A program made the translations under genes and the position numbers. Below are positions 14,019-23,156 of a stretch of DNA of 38,242 nucleotides, piece by piece (position 1 is the first letter of the stretch; every line of letters begins with the position of its first letter). The DNA lies in the IMG/VR virus record IMGVR_UViG_3300005513_000011, positions 1 through 38,242 of that record; one strand, written 5' to 3'. This DNA comes from a virus. The notes below the pieces were generated by a model, which did not search any database, was not told where the DNA came from, and was given only the letters and a program-made list of their open reading frames with translations.

Positions 14019-16643
14019 TTATACATGCGGTTCGTCGAACAGCGAGCGGTTTTGCATTTGCTGCGTGGACTGACGCCACTGCTGATCGATGTAGGGTTGA
14101 AGCTCTCGCGCCAGTTGCGCCGGATCCTTTACATCGCCCTGCACGGTGACATGCAGAGGCGCCTGAATATCGAACCGCTGCTCCACCTTGGTTGACTGAG
14201 GTTTCGCAGCCGCAGGTGGTGCGAGCATTGCCGGTACCGCCGGGGATGCCGGCTGATTCAATGCGCGCGTGACATCCCCCAATGCTGTTGCGGCCGACTC
14301 CCGTTCAGGCAGCAGTGGCTGGGAAGCAGGCGGCACTGGAACCTGTGCCGGCAGCGCTTGCATAGGAGCCTGCGGCGGCGTGGGCCTGTCGAGAGTCGCT
14401 TGAGGTACGGGCGCGGCGCCGGTCAGCAGCGGCAACATTTTTGGTTGCGGCTGAACCATGTCTTTGACGACAGGTACCGGCGTGAATGAACGGGCGATAT
14501 CGCCCATCACCGGCGGAATGTTTAGCCCGGCATTGACCATCATCAGTGGCCCGGCATCCGGCACTTTCTTGAGCGCGTCAGGGGTTCCGAATAGCTCTTT
14601 GCCCGCAAAGCCGCCGAGTGCGTCGCCGCCCATGTAACCGAGATAACCACCAATCAATCCACCGACCATGGTGCCAATGATGGGAATGGCCGATCCGATA
14701 GCGGCCCCCGCTGCAGCGCCGGCCAGTGTGCCGGCCAATCCACCCGCCGCTTGCCCGTAACCTTCAGCTTTTTCATCTTGAGTTTCGGCGTTCTGATAGG
14801 TGTCCCAGACCTTGTACCCCGCCTCAGCGATGGCGACCACGGCAGTTCCTTTCACGACAGAACCAACGCTAGGGCCACCGCCGCCTCCTCGGGTAATATC
14901 CTTTTTGCCGCCGCCCCCTCCGCCTTTGCCGCCCTTGCCTTTCTTCCCGTCACGACCGGTATCGAAGTCACCGGCATCCAGTCCACCGCCCATGGCCGAC
15001 AGGTTGGTGACGATGACCTTTTGCGGAATGTTCGGGTTGCCCATCAAGGTGCCGCGCCCGATATTCATCAGGCCCTTACCCATCTTGAATGCGCTGACAG
15101 CCCCCTTGAGCGCGACCAGGCCTGCCACAGCGGAGCCAATGGCCGTCACCAAACGTGGCGACTCATCGGACAGGCCTGCGAGCTGACGACTGACATTGGT
15201 AATGCCCTCCGCCACCGCATCAGTGACCGGGCGAATCGCATCACCGATGCTGCGCATGGCATCGTCCATGCTCTGGGCCATCTCGGACCATTTTTGCGCG
15301 GACGTTTGCCGGCGCTCAGCCAGGTTCTTGTCGAGGATCCCGGTGGCATTGGCCGAGTCTTTCTTAAGTTGCTCATACAGATCCTTGTTCTGCATGTACG
15401 CGGTCAAAGCAGCCTTGACCTGCATGTCAGCGAACAGGTCGCCGGTGCGCAAGGCCTCTTCGAGGGACTTCATCATGCCCTTGGCCTTTTCCGGATCACT
15501 TTCCTTGCTGATGCCGGCCACAGCTTTGGCCATCTCGGCGGCGCGCTTCGGGTCCGTTGCCTCGATGTACTTCTGGGCCAGCGCGAAACTGGACTCCAGC
15601 GTGGATTTGCCGTTCTGCAGACCGGTCTGCATCGACCCCTTATAGTCGATGCCCGCCTTCTCATAAGCCTTGACCGTTTCACCAGAGCCGATCTTCTCCA
15701 TCCAGTTCTTCAGGTTGTTGGCCGCCTCGTCCGAGCCGCCGGCAGTCTTCATCTGCACCTGCAACATCGCGCCCAATTGCGACACCGAGTCCATGCCGGT
15801 GATGCCCAGCTTGCCCATGCCGGCCAACAGCTCAGGAAACCACTTGGCCATATCGACCGCTTCAAAACTGCCTGCCTGTCCCTGATAGGCGATGGCCTCC
15901 AGCGCCTTTTGCATCACGGCCGGATCGGTGATCTTGGCGTTCTGCCCCAGGGCGTTGATCATCTTGGCGGTTTCCGTACCGTCTGATCCCTGCCCCACTG
16001 CGAACTTGGCCGCCGTCGGCGCATAGGACAGTGCCTTGTCCAGCTCCATGCCAGCACCGACCAGGGCGTTGACCAATTCGGCGACCTGATTACGCGCCAT
16101 GCCCGTATCACGCGACGTGTCGATCACGGTTTTGGAAAGCTGAGTTTCTTCTGGCGTGTTGGCAATGTTGGCCTTGATCGCGATGTCACGAATGATCGCG
16201 CCGTAGTCCGCGCTGACCTTGGTCGGGATGGCCACGGCGGCCGTCAGGGCACCGGCCTGGCCGAGGGTGCTTTTCATGCCCTGCCGACCTTCATCCAGTT
16301 GCCGGTGGCCGAGCGCTTTGAGTTCGGCACCGGCCGCAACGCGGCCCATCGTGGCGTAGGCCTTGCTCAAACGTCCGACCTCGACGCCCTGTTTCTTGAG
16401 CAGGTCAAGATTCTTTTCGTATTTGGACAACAGCTTGTCGGCACCGGCGGCGCCGGTTGCGTGCGCCTTGCGCCACTCCTCGCGCAAACGCATGGTGTCG
16501 CCGATGGTGTTCTGCAGCACCCGGGCTTTGCTGCCGACCGTGTCCAGGTGCTTGATCTTGCTTTCGACGTCCTTGAACGCTTTGCCCACCGTCGGATCGA
16601 CGGCGCCGCCGATGACAAAGCCGAGTGCGATGTTCTTCGCCAT
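14019..16643 (-). CDS. Tail tape measure protein (TP901 type)
   Basis: This 874-residue protein sets tail length by spanning the growing tube. The N-terminal part is helical. A TP901-like core (T-K-V-S-A-D-Y-G-A-I-I-R-D-I-A...) spans roughly residues 120-480. A Gly/Lys-rich linker follows near 565-600. Then comes a Gly/Ala-rich hydrophobic stretch (about 635-690, A-A-G-G-L-A-G-T-L-A-G-A-A-A-G-A-A-I-G), a likely membrane-active region for DNA entry. The C-terminal part is Pro/Gln-rich. ATG 16643 follows AGGGA. A 411-residue + strand frame inside it is a shadow. Confidence 0.95.
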   Translation of the reverse strand: MAKNIALGFVIGGAVDPTVGKAFKDVESKIKHLDTVGSKARVLQNTIGDTMRLREEWRKAHATGAAGADKLLSKYEKNLDLLKKQGVEVGRLSKAYATMGRVAAGAELKALGHRQLDEGRQGMKSTLGQAGALTAAVAIPTKVSADYGAIIRDIAIKANIANTPEETQLSKTVIDTSRDTGMARNQVAELVNALVGAGMELDKALSYAPTAAKFAVGQGSDGTETAKMINALGQNAKITDPAVMQKALEAIAYQGQAGSFEAVDMAKWFPELLAGMGKLGITGMDSVSQLGAMLQVQMKTAGGSDEAANNLKNWMEKIGSGETVKAYEKAGIDYKGSMQTGLQNGKSTLESSFALAQKYIEATDPKRAAEMAKAVAGISKESDPEKAKGMMKSLEEALRTGDLFADMQVKAALTAYMQNKDLYEQLKKDSANATGILDKNLAERRQTSAQKWSEMAQSMDDAMRSIGDAIRPVTDAVAEGITNVSRQLAGLSDESPRLVTAIGSAVAGLVALKGAVSAFKMGKGLMNIGRGTLMGNPNIPQKVIVTNLSAMGGGLDAGDFDTGRDGKKGKGGKGGGGGGKKDITRGGGGGPSVGSVVKGTAVVAIAEAGYKVWDTYQNAETQDEKAEGYGQAAGGLAGTLAGAAAGAAIGSAIPIIGTMVGGLIGGYLGYMGGDALGGFAGKELFGTPDALKKVPDAGPLMMVNAGLNIPPVMGDIARSFTPVPVVKDMVQPQPKMLPLLTGAAPVPQATLDRPTPPQAPMQALPAQVPVPPASQPLLPERESAATALGDVTRALNQPASPAVPAMLAPPAAAKPQSTKVEQRFDIQAPLHVTVQGDVKDPAQLARELQPYIDQQWRQSTQQMQNRSLFDEPHV

Positions 16644-16679
16644 GTGCGTGTCCCTGGGTCGAGGCTGATTGGAAATGGC

Positions 16680-16865
16680 TCAGTCCGTGAGCCACCACAC
16701 GATGTCGTTGAAGGGCATGACCATGATCTCGGCTGCCGAGAAACCCGTCTCCTTGGCCAGTCGCTTAGCCAGTCCCTTCAACGTCGGCCCGTCAAATCTC
16801 GTCGTCTTGGACCAGACGAAAATAGCCTTTCTGCAGGCGCATGTAGTCGACCAGCTTGAGGGCCA
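16680..16865 (-). CDS. gpE'-like tail chaperone extension, probably made by +1 (or -2) frameshift
   Basis: A reading frame without its own ATG overlaps the end of gpE and stops at 16680-16682. Its last 38 codons are clearly coding: D-G-P-T-L-K-G-L-A-K-R-L-A, E-T-G-F-S-A-A-E-I, M-P-F-N-D-I-V-W-W-L-T-D. This is the short GpE/E' family ending. Relative to gpE it is in the +1 (= -2) frame, open from 16865. The gpE stop has the context ATT-TGA-C, weak for termination and reminiscent of the prfB shift site. A +1 shift there would give ...DDEI followed by DGPTLKG. Independent initiation at a TTG is a less likely alternative. Confidence 0.7.
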   Translation of the reverse strand, partial: WPSSWSTTCACRKAIFVWSKTTRFDGPTLKGLAKRLAKETGFSAAEIMVMPFNDIVWWLTD

Positions 16866-17112
16866 TCAGATCCTGTTCCGGGGTCTGAGTCAGCGAGGAA
16901 AACAGCGACATTTCGCGCTTTTCTTCATCGCCGTTGCAGGTCGCTTGCGCGGCCCGAATGTCACGCACGCATGGCGCACGAATGGTCAGCGTGTCGACCA
17001 GCACACCCGACAGTTCGGTGGGGTGTCGCAGTGAGATGCGAAAGCCTTCCTCGGTCAGTTGCAGCCAGCTTGGCAGTGGTTTTTCTTGAGTGGCTTGATT
17101 GGTTTGCGTCAT
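16792..17112 (-). CDS. P2 gpE-like tail assembly chaperone
   Basis: This 106-residue acidic protein lies between the tail tube (FII) and tape measure genes, the invariant place of tail assembly chaperones. It matches the E-type chaperone pattern (L-R-H-P-T-E-L-S-G-V...T-I-R-A-P-x-V-R-D ... Y-M-R-L-Q-K-G-Y-F). It would coat the tape measure during tube assembly, in a short form and a frameshifted long form with the overlapping E' frame. ATG 17112; the stop is in the context ATT-TGA-C. Confidence 0.88.
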   Translation of the reverse strand: MTQTNQATQEKPLPSWLQLTEEGFRISLRHPTELSGVLVDTLTIRAPCVRDIRAAQATCNGDEEKREMSLFSSLTQTPEQDLMALKLVDYMRLQKGYFRLVQDDEI

Positions 17113-17124
17113 TTCATTGTGTCC

Positions 17125-17628
17125 TTAAAGGCCCAGGGCCGAACGTTCGTCAGCGAGCTGGTCGACGCCATCGACGACCAGGACCATCCCCAGCATGTCG
17201 ATCTCGTAAACCACCCGGCCGGCAACTTCGAGCTTGTAGTAGGTCAGTGCCATGTTGTGTTTGGTCTCGGCCTTATCGCCGGGCTTCCAGTCGCCCATAT
17301 CGACTTCCTTGATACCGCCACGCATGGTGACGATCACCGGGGTGACCTTGCCTTTTAGGCCTTTGAACGAGCCGCGGAACACCGCACTACAGGCGGTGCG
17401 GTCAGACAGGCCGAAAAACTTCAGCGCTTCGCGGCGCACACCGTTGGTGGTGAAACCGGCTTCGAGCTTTTCCACGCCGGTCGGAATTTCAACCTCGCCG
17501 GCCATACCGCCGCCTCGGTAGGCTTCGGTTTTCAGGACCACCTTGGGCAAGGTGAGGCTCGGCATTTCACCGGCAAAACTGACGCCGTCGATAAACCCGG
17601 CGCAGTTGGAGAGAACTTCAGGAATCAT
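17125..17628 (-). CDS. Major tail tube protein (P2 FII-like)
   Basis: This 167-residue protein has the FII family signature M-I-P-E-V-L...N-x-F-x-x-G-x-S-F-A-G at the start and Y-Y-K-L-E-V-A-G-R-V-V-Y-E-I-D near the end. Stacked hexamers form the inner tube through which DNA passes. ATG 17628 follows AAGGAGG. It is directly downstream of the sheath gene, as in P2. Confidence 0.95.
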   Translation of the reverse strand: MIPEVLSNCAGFIDGVSFAGEMPSLTLPKVVLKTEAYRGGGMAGEVEIPTGVEKLEAGFTTNGVRREALKFFGLSDRTACSAVFRGSFKGLKGKVTPVIVTMRGGIKEVDMGDWKPGDKAETKHNMALTYYKLEVAGRVVYEIDMLGMVLVVDGVDQLADERSALGL

Positions 17629-17640
17629 CAGGGTGCCTCC

Positions 17641-18816
17641 TTAGGCAGCTTCAAGCACTTCGGTCATCCACTCGTTGGTGACCTCGAAAAGGAAGTTCGG
17701 GTTTTCCGCCGGCGGCACGTCGGTGAAGCGGATCCGCCAGTACACCTTGCCCTGCTCGATCTGGCTGGCCGTGTTCAATTCGTGATCCGGGAACACCTCG
17801 AAGTTGATCACCGCGCCTTGGTTCTTCAGGTCGCGCATGAACGCTTCCAAGCCGTCGGTGACGTCCTTGACGTAGGTCTTGGTGATCGAGCGGTCGACCG
17901 CCCATTTGTGGCCGGCCTGAACTGCATCCATGAGGATGAACAGCGTGCGCACGCGGGTGACGAACGCCCATTTAGGATCGCTCGACAGCGTGCGGTTACC
18001 CCAGAGACGGAAACCGTCGTCACGAATGATCGTGGTGATGTTCGCGTTGTTGAGCAGGTTGGCTCGGCAGGTCTCATCGCCATCAAGGTACTCGACCGCA
18101 CGGGTGGTACCGGTGATGCCGGTGAACTCCTTGTTCGACGGCGAGGCCCAGAAACCGTAGGTCGCATCCGTCCAGGCAAACAGGCCGGCAGTCCAGGCCG
18201 AACCGGGCGCGTCCACCGTCTTGCTTTCACCGGTGTCCCAGAACTGCACACCGGGGTCGACCATGAACAGGTTGCGACTGCCAAAGTTTTTCGCGTAGGC
18301 CATGGCGGCCTCATCGGTGGTGCATGGTCCGTCGATGATCCCGATAGCCCGTAGCTTCTGCGCCAAGCTATCCATGGCCGTGGCCACCGCTTGCGTAGCC
18401 GAATGGCCGGGGGCGATCAGCAATCGCGGCTGGGCGTTGAACAGGCTCTTGCCATCGAGCAGCGCCTGCAGACCGGTACGCTGACCGGACGCCAACTCAC
18501 CCCCGATGATGGCCGAGGTCTGCAGCGCCGGGTCGTCCATCTTCGGCACACCGATGGCGACGATTACTGCCTTGGCCTTGGCGTAAATCGCCTTGCAGGC
18601 CTTAGTGATCGCTGAATCGGCGCCGAACGCTGCAATGGCTTCACGTTCGGTGGTGATCAGCTTGAGTTCGCCGGCCTTGGCCGTGCCGCCACCCACCAAG
18701 CCAGGGCTGAAGGTATCGCACAGGCCGATGATCGACGAGGACGGCAGCGAGATAGTGCGTGCGCCGGTATCGACCGAGGTGGTCGTGACGCCGTGAAAGA
18801 AACTCATAAGGCTCAT
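17641..18816 (-). CDS. Contractile tail sheath protein (P2 FI-like)
   Basis: This 391-residue protein matches the P2 FI sheath length. It has F-F-H-G-V near the start, F-V-T-R-V-R-T-L-F-I-L-M-D in the late middle, and V-Y-W-R-I-R-F-T-D-V-P-P-A-E-N near the end. It polymerises around the tube and contracts to inject DNA, so the virion is a myovirus. ATG 18816 follows a GGAGAATGAG stretch. Two terminator hairpins lie directly upstream (18829-18911), so transcription of FI/FII must either read through or start there. Confidence 0.95.
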   Translation of the reverse strand: MSLMSFFHGVTTTSVDTGARTISLPSSSIIGLCDTFSPGLVGGGTAKAGELKLITTEREAIAAFGADSAITKACKAIYAKAKAVIVAIGVPKMDDPALQTSAIIGGELASGQRTGLQALLDGKSLFNAQPRLLIAPGHSATQAVATAMDSLAQKLRAIGIIDGPCTTDEAAMAYAKNFGSRNLFMVDPGVQFWDTGESKTVDAPGSAWTAGLFAWTDATYGFWASPSNKEFTGITGTTRAVEYLDGDETCRANLLNNANITTIIRDDGFRLWGNRTLSSDPKWAFVTRVRTLFILMDAVQAGHKWAVDRSITKTYVKDVTDGLEAFMRDLKNQGAVINFEVFPDHELNTASQIEQGKVYWRIRFTDVPPAENPNFLFEVTNEWMTEVLEAA

Positions 18817-18828
18817 TCTCCAGAAACG

Positions 18829-18855
18829 AAAAAGCCCCGCGTATGTGCGAGGCTC
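18829..18855 (-). terminator. Intrinsic terminator upstream of sheath gene
   Basis: On the - strand AGCCTCGC pairs with GCGGGGCT (one G-U pair) around a 6-base loop, followed by TTTTT. It lies immediately before the sheath ribosome binding site. Confidence 0.6.
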
Positions 18856-18885
18856 AAGGTGTTGGGGTTACGTGTGGCGGAATGA

Positions 18886-18911
18886 AAACGCCCCGTCAGT
18901 GCGGGGCGTTT
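18886..18911 (-). terminator. Intrinsic terminator after tail fibre chaperone gene
   Basis: AAACGCCCCG (18886-18895) pairs perfectly with CGGGGCGTTT (18902-18911), followed on the - strand by T residues. It overlaps the last codon of the fibre chaperone gene and, with the hairpin at 18829, forms a tandem terminator. Confidence 0.75.
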
Positions 18912-19371
18912 AGGTCGCTTGTTCACTAAGCCAGATCGGCGCTGTCGGTCGGTGTTCTGCGAGCGGGAACAGCGAGCCTTGCGGCCAGTCGCGCAACTGC
19001 CGGCGGTAGGCCTGCAATTCCGCGTACTGCTCGGCTGTGATCGAGGTCGATACGCCTTCCTCGACTTCGTCACGATGCCGAGACACCAGCGGATCGGTCA
19101 GGGCGAGTTGCCCATCGCGCCATACGCGCTCAGCTTCGGCCAGCGTTTCGGCATCCGGCGGCGGCGGATCTATCGCAATCGGGTAGCCCTCAGGATCAGG
19201 GACAATCAACTTCCCCCCGCTTTGTGCCGCAACAAGATCCGCGTGAAGCTCGTCGGTGATTTGCTTGGCGCCCTTTGGAATGGTGCAGCCCAGGCTTCCA
19301 ACTTCCCCATGAGTATCAGAGTCAAAAAAGCCACCCCGGGCATCATCGATACGACTGTAGAACTTGGCCAT
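18910..19371 (-). CDS. Tail fibre assembly chaperone (Tfa-like)
   Basis: This 153-residue protein follows the fibre gene by 2 bases. Its middle has W-R-D-G-Q-L-A-L-T-D-P-L-V-S-R-H-R-D, and its end has Y-A-E-L-Q-A-Y-R-R-Q-L-R-D-W-P-Q. This is the typical caudoviral tail fibre assembly signature. It helps the fibre tip trimerise and may remain bound to it. The N-terminal F-Y-S-R-I-D-D-A-R-G-G-F-F is also common in these proteins. Confidence 0.88.
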   Translation of the reverse strand: MAKFYSRIDDARGGFFDSDTHGEVGSLGCTIPKGAKQITDELHADLVAAQSGGKLIVPDPEGYPIAIDPPPPDAETLAEAERVWRDGQLALTDPLVSRHRDEVEEGVSTSITAEQYAELQAYRRQLRDWPQGSLFPLAEHRPTAPIWLSEQAT

Positions 19372-19373
19372 GT

Positions 19374-21341
19374 TTAATACCCGATAGCGATGTAGTCAAA
19401 GTAGAAATTGGCGTTAGCGACTCGGGAAATAGTGGCGCCCGACTTGTCTCGTCCATTATGCGAGTACGCACTGCCGCCGGTTGACCATGGCGTAAGCACC
19501 AAGGCAACACAGGCATTTGGAAACGACACCGGGAAAGTCAGCGGGATCGTTGCTGCAGTCGAACCGTTCGCGATGTTTCCCACTTTGATCATCAGCCCCG
19601 GAAGCTGCTGACTGGCAGCAGCAATTCCAAGGACAGCGGCAAAGTCGGCGTTTTTACCAAGGCTCGCTGTAGACTCCAGAACCGTCCATTGGGACGGGCC
19701 GGTCGCCACAAACTTGGCCGACTGGCCTAGCTTCATCACGTAAGAGGCCGAAAGTCCGCCCGACTGATCCTGAATAGTTGCGCCACCTGAGGCGGTAATA
19801 GTCCCTCCGACAGATGTGCAGAACACCGTAAAACTTCCCCCTGTATTGGGGACGCCCATCACCGAGGGAGCCAGCAGGTTCAGGCTGTACGAACCAACCG
19901 AGTTAAACCAGAGAAGCGCACCAATGTCGGTCAGCGCCAAGTTTCGAGAAGCCGAAATAACCTGAAAAGAGGCGTATCCGTTCAAAGCTCTTTGCACGAA
20001 TTCCGTTGTCGCAAACGCTTTGCTGTTGTCGAATAGTGGCTGCGTCTCCCAATGCGCGCCCCGCAAAATCGGCGAATACTTCAGCGCGCCATCGCCACCT
20101 TCCAGCGCCCAGCCCTGACCGTTATTCAAGCGCCGGAAAGCCGATATTGTGGATTGAGGCTGCGTAAAAGGCCCCAAGGCGCCATTGATCGCAATTAACG
20201 CTTGCGCGCCCTTCGCCTTGAAGGTTGCCCCATTCAACCCGGCAAGAACCGTAACGACAGAACCCTGAGGAACAACGCTCGCATCCGGCAGGGTAATGGT
20301 TGATCCCGATCCGCCAACGGACACCAGACGCCCGACATCGGACGGCGTCAAATCAATGCTCCCGGGGTACGTCACCAGATCCGCATAACTGCCCAGCGCC
20401 CGCTGGACGAATTCAGTAGTTGCCAGCGCCTTACTGCTGTCGAACTGAGCCGGTGTGTTCGCCGTAGGGTTGACCAGCGCCGGCGAATTGATCGGCGCAA
20501 AGCCTTGCGTGACGTTCTGAAACGTCAGCGCCGTCGTCCCCAGTACGATCGCGCCGTCCGTGATCAGTTGCCATCGGGTGTCCGCCTGGGCGGCCCCCTG
20601 CTCAACCGATACCAGTAGCGCGGATGTCACCTCCGCATTGCTGTCAGCGTCCGCCACTCGCGCCCAGGCACCCGCTGCCACGACGTACAGCCCATTGTCC
20701 TTGGCAGCGGTCTGGTTTTTTACCAGCACCCGATCACCAACCGCCAATACAACGCCATCAATAGTCTGCAGGCCCGCCAGCGCAATGTTGGCCGACGTGG
20801 CAGCCCGCACCGATTGTTTGTTGTCGAGCTTGTAAAGCTCCTCCATGATCCGCTGCTCGACAAACTCCCGTGTTGCCAGCACCACGGCCGGGTCAATCTT
20901 GAGCGTGATGTTCCCAGTGCTGGACACTACAAAATTCATCCGCACAACCTGCGTGCGGCCCGAGCCTTGCGACAACAACGGCTTGAAACTTGGCGCACAG
21001 TTTGCGACGGCGACCAGATCACCGTCCGCATCGTACAGGCCAATTTCGCGGATCCATTTACCGCCCTCATCGGCCGGAATGATCTGCTCGGCGATGATCA
21101 CCGCCGGGTTGACCGGGTCAACTCGAAGCTGATTCAGCGGCTTGCGGCGCCACTCGTTGAGCAGCTTGGTCTGGCTGGCCGACGGAATGGGATTGGGCGG
21201 GTCGGCCACACCTGCAGGGTTGCCATCCCCAATCCCCATGTCGGTGATTTTCCAGGCAATGCCGAGTGCATCGGCATTCGCCTGCTTGGCCATCCCCACA
21301 TTCGTGAGGGTCGCAAAAAACTGCGAATTCGCATCAATCAT
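19374..21341 (-). CDS. Tail fibre / collar protein
   Basis: This 655-residue receptor-binding fibre begins with a tail-attaching domain of the phage tail-collar fibre type (about residues 1-160), including W-I-R-E-I-G-L-Y-D-A-D-G-D-L. The shaft has repeats: S-K-A-L-A-T-T-E-F-V-Q-R-A-L and S-K-A-F-A-T-T-E-F-V-Q-R-A-L, with a related A-T-R-E-F-V-E-Q-R-I. The C-terminal ~100 residues (F-P-V-S-F-P-N-A-C-V... to Y-I-A-I-G-Y) resemble gp53-like fibre tips. The start overlaps the gpI stop by 8 bases. Fibre tips usually vary most between related phages and set host range. Confidence 0.92.
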   Translation of the reverse strand: MIDANSQFFATLTNVGMAKQANADALGIAWKITDMGIGDGNPAGVADPPNPIPSASQTKLLNEWRRKPLNQLRVDPVNPAVIIAEQIIPADEGGKWIREIGLYDADGDLVAVANCAPSFKPLLSQGSGRTQVVRMNFVVSSTGNITLKIDPAVVLATREFVEQRIMEELYKLDNKQSVRAATSANIALAGLQTIDGVVLAVGDRVLVKNQTAAKDNGLYVVAAGAWARVADADSNAEVTSALLVSVEQGAAQADTRWQLITDGAIVLGTTALTFQNVTQGFAPINSPALVNPTANTPAQFDSSKALATTEFVQRALGSYADLVTYPGSIDLTPSDVGRLVSVGGSGSTITLPDASVVPQGSVVTVLAGLNGATFKAKGAQALIAINGALGPFTQPQSTISAFRRLNNGQGWALEGGDGALKYSPILRGAHWETQPLFDNSKAFATTEFVQRALNGYASFQVISASRNLALTDIGALLWFNSVGSYSLNLLAPSVMGVPNTGGSFTVFCTSVGGTITASGGATIQDQSGGLSASYVMKLGQSAKFVATGPSQWTVLESTASLGKNADFAAVLGIAAASQQLPGLMIKVGNIANGSTAATIPLTFPVSFPNACVALVLTPWSTGGSAYSHNGRDKSGATISRVANANFYFDYIAIGY

Positions 21342-21942
21342 GATAAACGTCCAGAGTGTCTATGGTGTGTTCGCGGCCGACCACGCCAATGCTGCCGGTG
21401 ACCTCAATGTCACGCATAACGGGCGGGTAAACGTCGATTTCGTCGCCGTCATAAAGGGACACGGCAATGTCTAAATTGCCTTGGGTTTCCAGGCTGATGG
21501 CCAAGCCGGTAAGTTGTCGGCTGACGGGCTTGGCGTCGTCGATTAAGCGTTCAAGTTCGAGATACATTTCCTCGGTGATGCCGGTGTCCAGCACCCCCAC
21601 TTTCAGCGCGAAGGTGCCAGGCACGCCCTGCGGCACGGTGTTGAACCATTCGACGATCTCGATCAGGTAGCCCAGCGGCTCAACCACTCGACGCAAGGCG
21701 CCGATGGTGCCCTTGTGCTTGTGGATGAAGAACGACGCCTTGATGGCGGCACGCTTGACCGACTCCGACCACGCCGGATCCCAGCGGTCGACCGACCAGG
21801 CCCAGGCCAGATGCGGTAGCAGGTGCACCGGACAGGTGTCGGGGTTGTACAAGGTGCGCAGCGGAATCAACGTGTTTTCGGCAAAAGTCGCCTCGATACC
21901 CCGCTCCAGGGGAGTGCTGTTGAGCGGCAAGAGACTGCGCAT
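21334..21942 (-). CDS. P2 gpI-like baseplate protein
   Basis: This 202-residue protein matches the phage tail protein I family: L-L-P-x-N-S-T-P-L-E-R, C-P-x-x-L-L-P-H-L-A-W-A-W-S-V-D-x-W, then K-R-A-A-I-K-A-S, then H-K-x-K-G-T-I-G-A-L-R-R. It is part of the baseplate wedge and attaches the fibre. ATG 21942 follows GGGAGG. The order J-I-fibre is P2-like. Confidence 0.95.
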   Translation of the reverse strand: MRSLLPLNSTPLERGIEATFAENTLIPLRTLYNPDTCPVHLLPHLAWAWSVDRWDPAWSESVKRAAIKASFFIHKHKGTIGALRRVVEPLGYLIEIVEWFNTVPQGVPGTFALKVGVLDTGITEEMYLELERLIDDAKPVSRQLTGLAISLETQGNLDIAVSLYDGDEIDVYPPVMRDIEVTGSIGVVGREHTIDTLDVYHD

Positions 21943-21943
21943 A

Positions 21944-22828
21944 TCAACCTCCCAGCACGACGGAATAACCGGTGCAGTACGCCGCCTGCGCCTTGGTCGG
22001 TTTGAGATCCAGCCAGTCCGTCAGCTCCACGCGGGCCACGCCGGCAACGTGCAGCTGCGCATCGACGCCAGAACGCGCCACTTCGACGCCCAACCGGCGG
22101 CGTGGATTGATCCAGGCCTCAAGCCGCTTGATCGCCTCGGTAAGCGCGGCGTCGTTCTCCGGGCCGGCACCTTTCATGTGCAGCACAGCGTCGACGCGGT
22201 AGCGCAGGATCTGCGCGCCGCGCACCGTGACGCGGTCACCCACCGGGCGCACGTCGTCGTCATTCACCGCCGTGGCGACCAGCTTCAACAGTTCAGGACT
22301 GGCCGTGCCGTCACCTTCAAGGCCCAACACAGTGACATCCACACAGGCCGGTGACGGGCTTTCAGCCGTTGCATCCGCCACCAGCGCCGACGCGTTGCGT
22401 GCGTGCAAGATGTAGCTGTTACGTGGCCCGGCGGTGGTCAGTCCCTCATAGGCCAATTGCACACGCTCGCGCAGAGCGTCGTGTGATTCCATCACCGCCT
22501 CGACCGGTTGTACCGCCAGCGGATCGGCAGGTTGAATCACCAGGCGCTTGAGATTGACGTTAGCCGCAAGGTGCTCCAGATCGGCGCCCGTCGCATAGGC
22601 CAGGAGTTGCGATTTGGCCGCGTCGTTGACCCGTGCCCGGTTGCCGAGCTTGATGTAGCTGGCGACCTCCAACAGCTTGGTCACCGGATCACTTTCCAAA
22701 GAGGCCGTCCAGTTCCCGCCCATATGGCCGCGAAACACGTCGAGTGCCTCGCCATACACTTCTTCAAAATCCAGCGGTTCCAGCACGTCCGGTGCCGGCA
22801 GCTCCGACAGATCCACCAGGGTACTCAT
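21944..22828 (-). CDS. P2 gpJ-like baseplate wedge protein
   Basis: This 294-residue protein has the baseplate J start M-S-T-L-V-D-L-S-E-L-P-A-P-D-V-L-E-P-L-D-F-E. It is followed by V-I-Q-P-A-D-P and, later, the G-P-R-N-S-Y-I-L-H-A-R segment. ATG 22828 overlaps the gpW stop as ATGA; the 39 upstream codons of the longer frame lie within gpW and are rejected. The wedge protein triggers sheath contraction. Confidence 0.95.
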   Translation of the reverse strand: MSTLVDLSELPAPDVLEPLDFEEVYGEALDVFRGHMGGNWTASLESDPVTKLLEVASYIKLGNRARVNDAAKSQLLAYATGADLEHLAANVNLKRLVIQPADPLAVQPVEAVMESHDALRERVQLAYEGLTTAGPRNSYILHARNASALVADATAESPSPACVDVTVLGLEGDGTASPELLKLVATAVNDDDVRPVGDRVTVRGAQILRYRVDAVLHMKGAGPENDAALTEAIKRLEAWINPRRRLGVEVARSGVDAQLHVAGVARVELTDWLDLKPTKAQAAYCTGYSVVLGG

Positions 22829-23151
22829 ACCCACACCTCCAACGTGCCGCGCACACCGAGGTATTCGCCGCTGACTTGTATGTTGATTTTGCCGTCCAGT
22901 ATGGACAGCACGCGCACCCGTTCCAGCTTCAACCGTGGCTCCCACCGACCCAGCGCCCGGGCGGCTTCAGCCTGGACGGCGCTTTTCCAGCCCTCGTTGA
23001 CAGGCAGGTCGACCATGCGCCGCAGCTTGCTACCATACTCGGGACGCTCTCGGCGGCTCACCAACGGCGTGCCGAGGATGTCCCCGATGGACTGGCGTAA
23101 ATGCTCGATGCCGGAGATGGGTTGCCCGGTGTGGCGATCCATTCCGATCAT
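22825..23151 (-). CDS. P2 gpW / T4 gp25-like baseplate lysozyme-fold protein
   Basis: This 108-residue protein matches the gpW/gp25 family: S-I-G-D-I-L-G-T-P-L-V-S-R-R-E-R-P-E-Y-G, then E-A-A-R-A-L-x-R-W-E-P-R-L-K-L. It starts sheath polymerisation from the baseplate. ATG 23151 follows GGAG (8-base spacer). ATGA overlap with gpJ. Confidence 0.95.
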   Translation of the reverse strand: MIGMDRHTGQPISGIEHLRQSIGDILGTPLVSRRERPEYGSKLRRMVDLPVNEGWKSAVQAEAARALGRWEPRLKLERVRVLSILDGKINIQVSGEYLGVRGTLEVWV

Positions 23152-23156
23152 CGGGT

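Noticed and set aside
14751-15986. 411-residue + strand open frame
   Set aside because: Lies entirely inside the tape measure gene on the other strand; Arg/His/Leu-rich shadow composition and no ribosome binding site.
16680-17112. Classical -1 frameshift of P2 E/E'
   Set aside because: The coding-like E' frame is +1 (= -2) relative to gpE, not -1.
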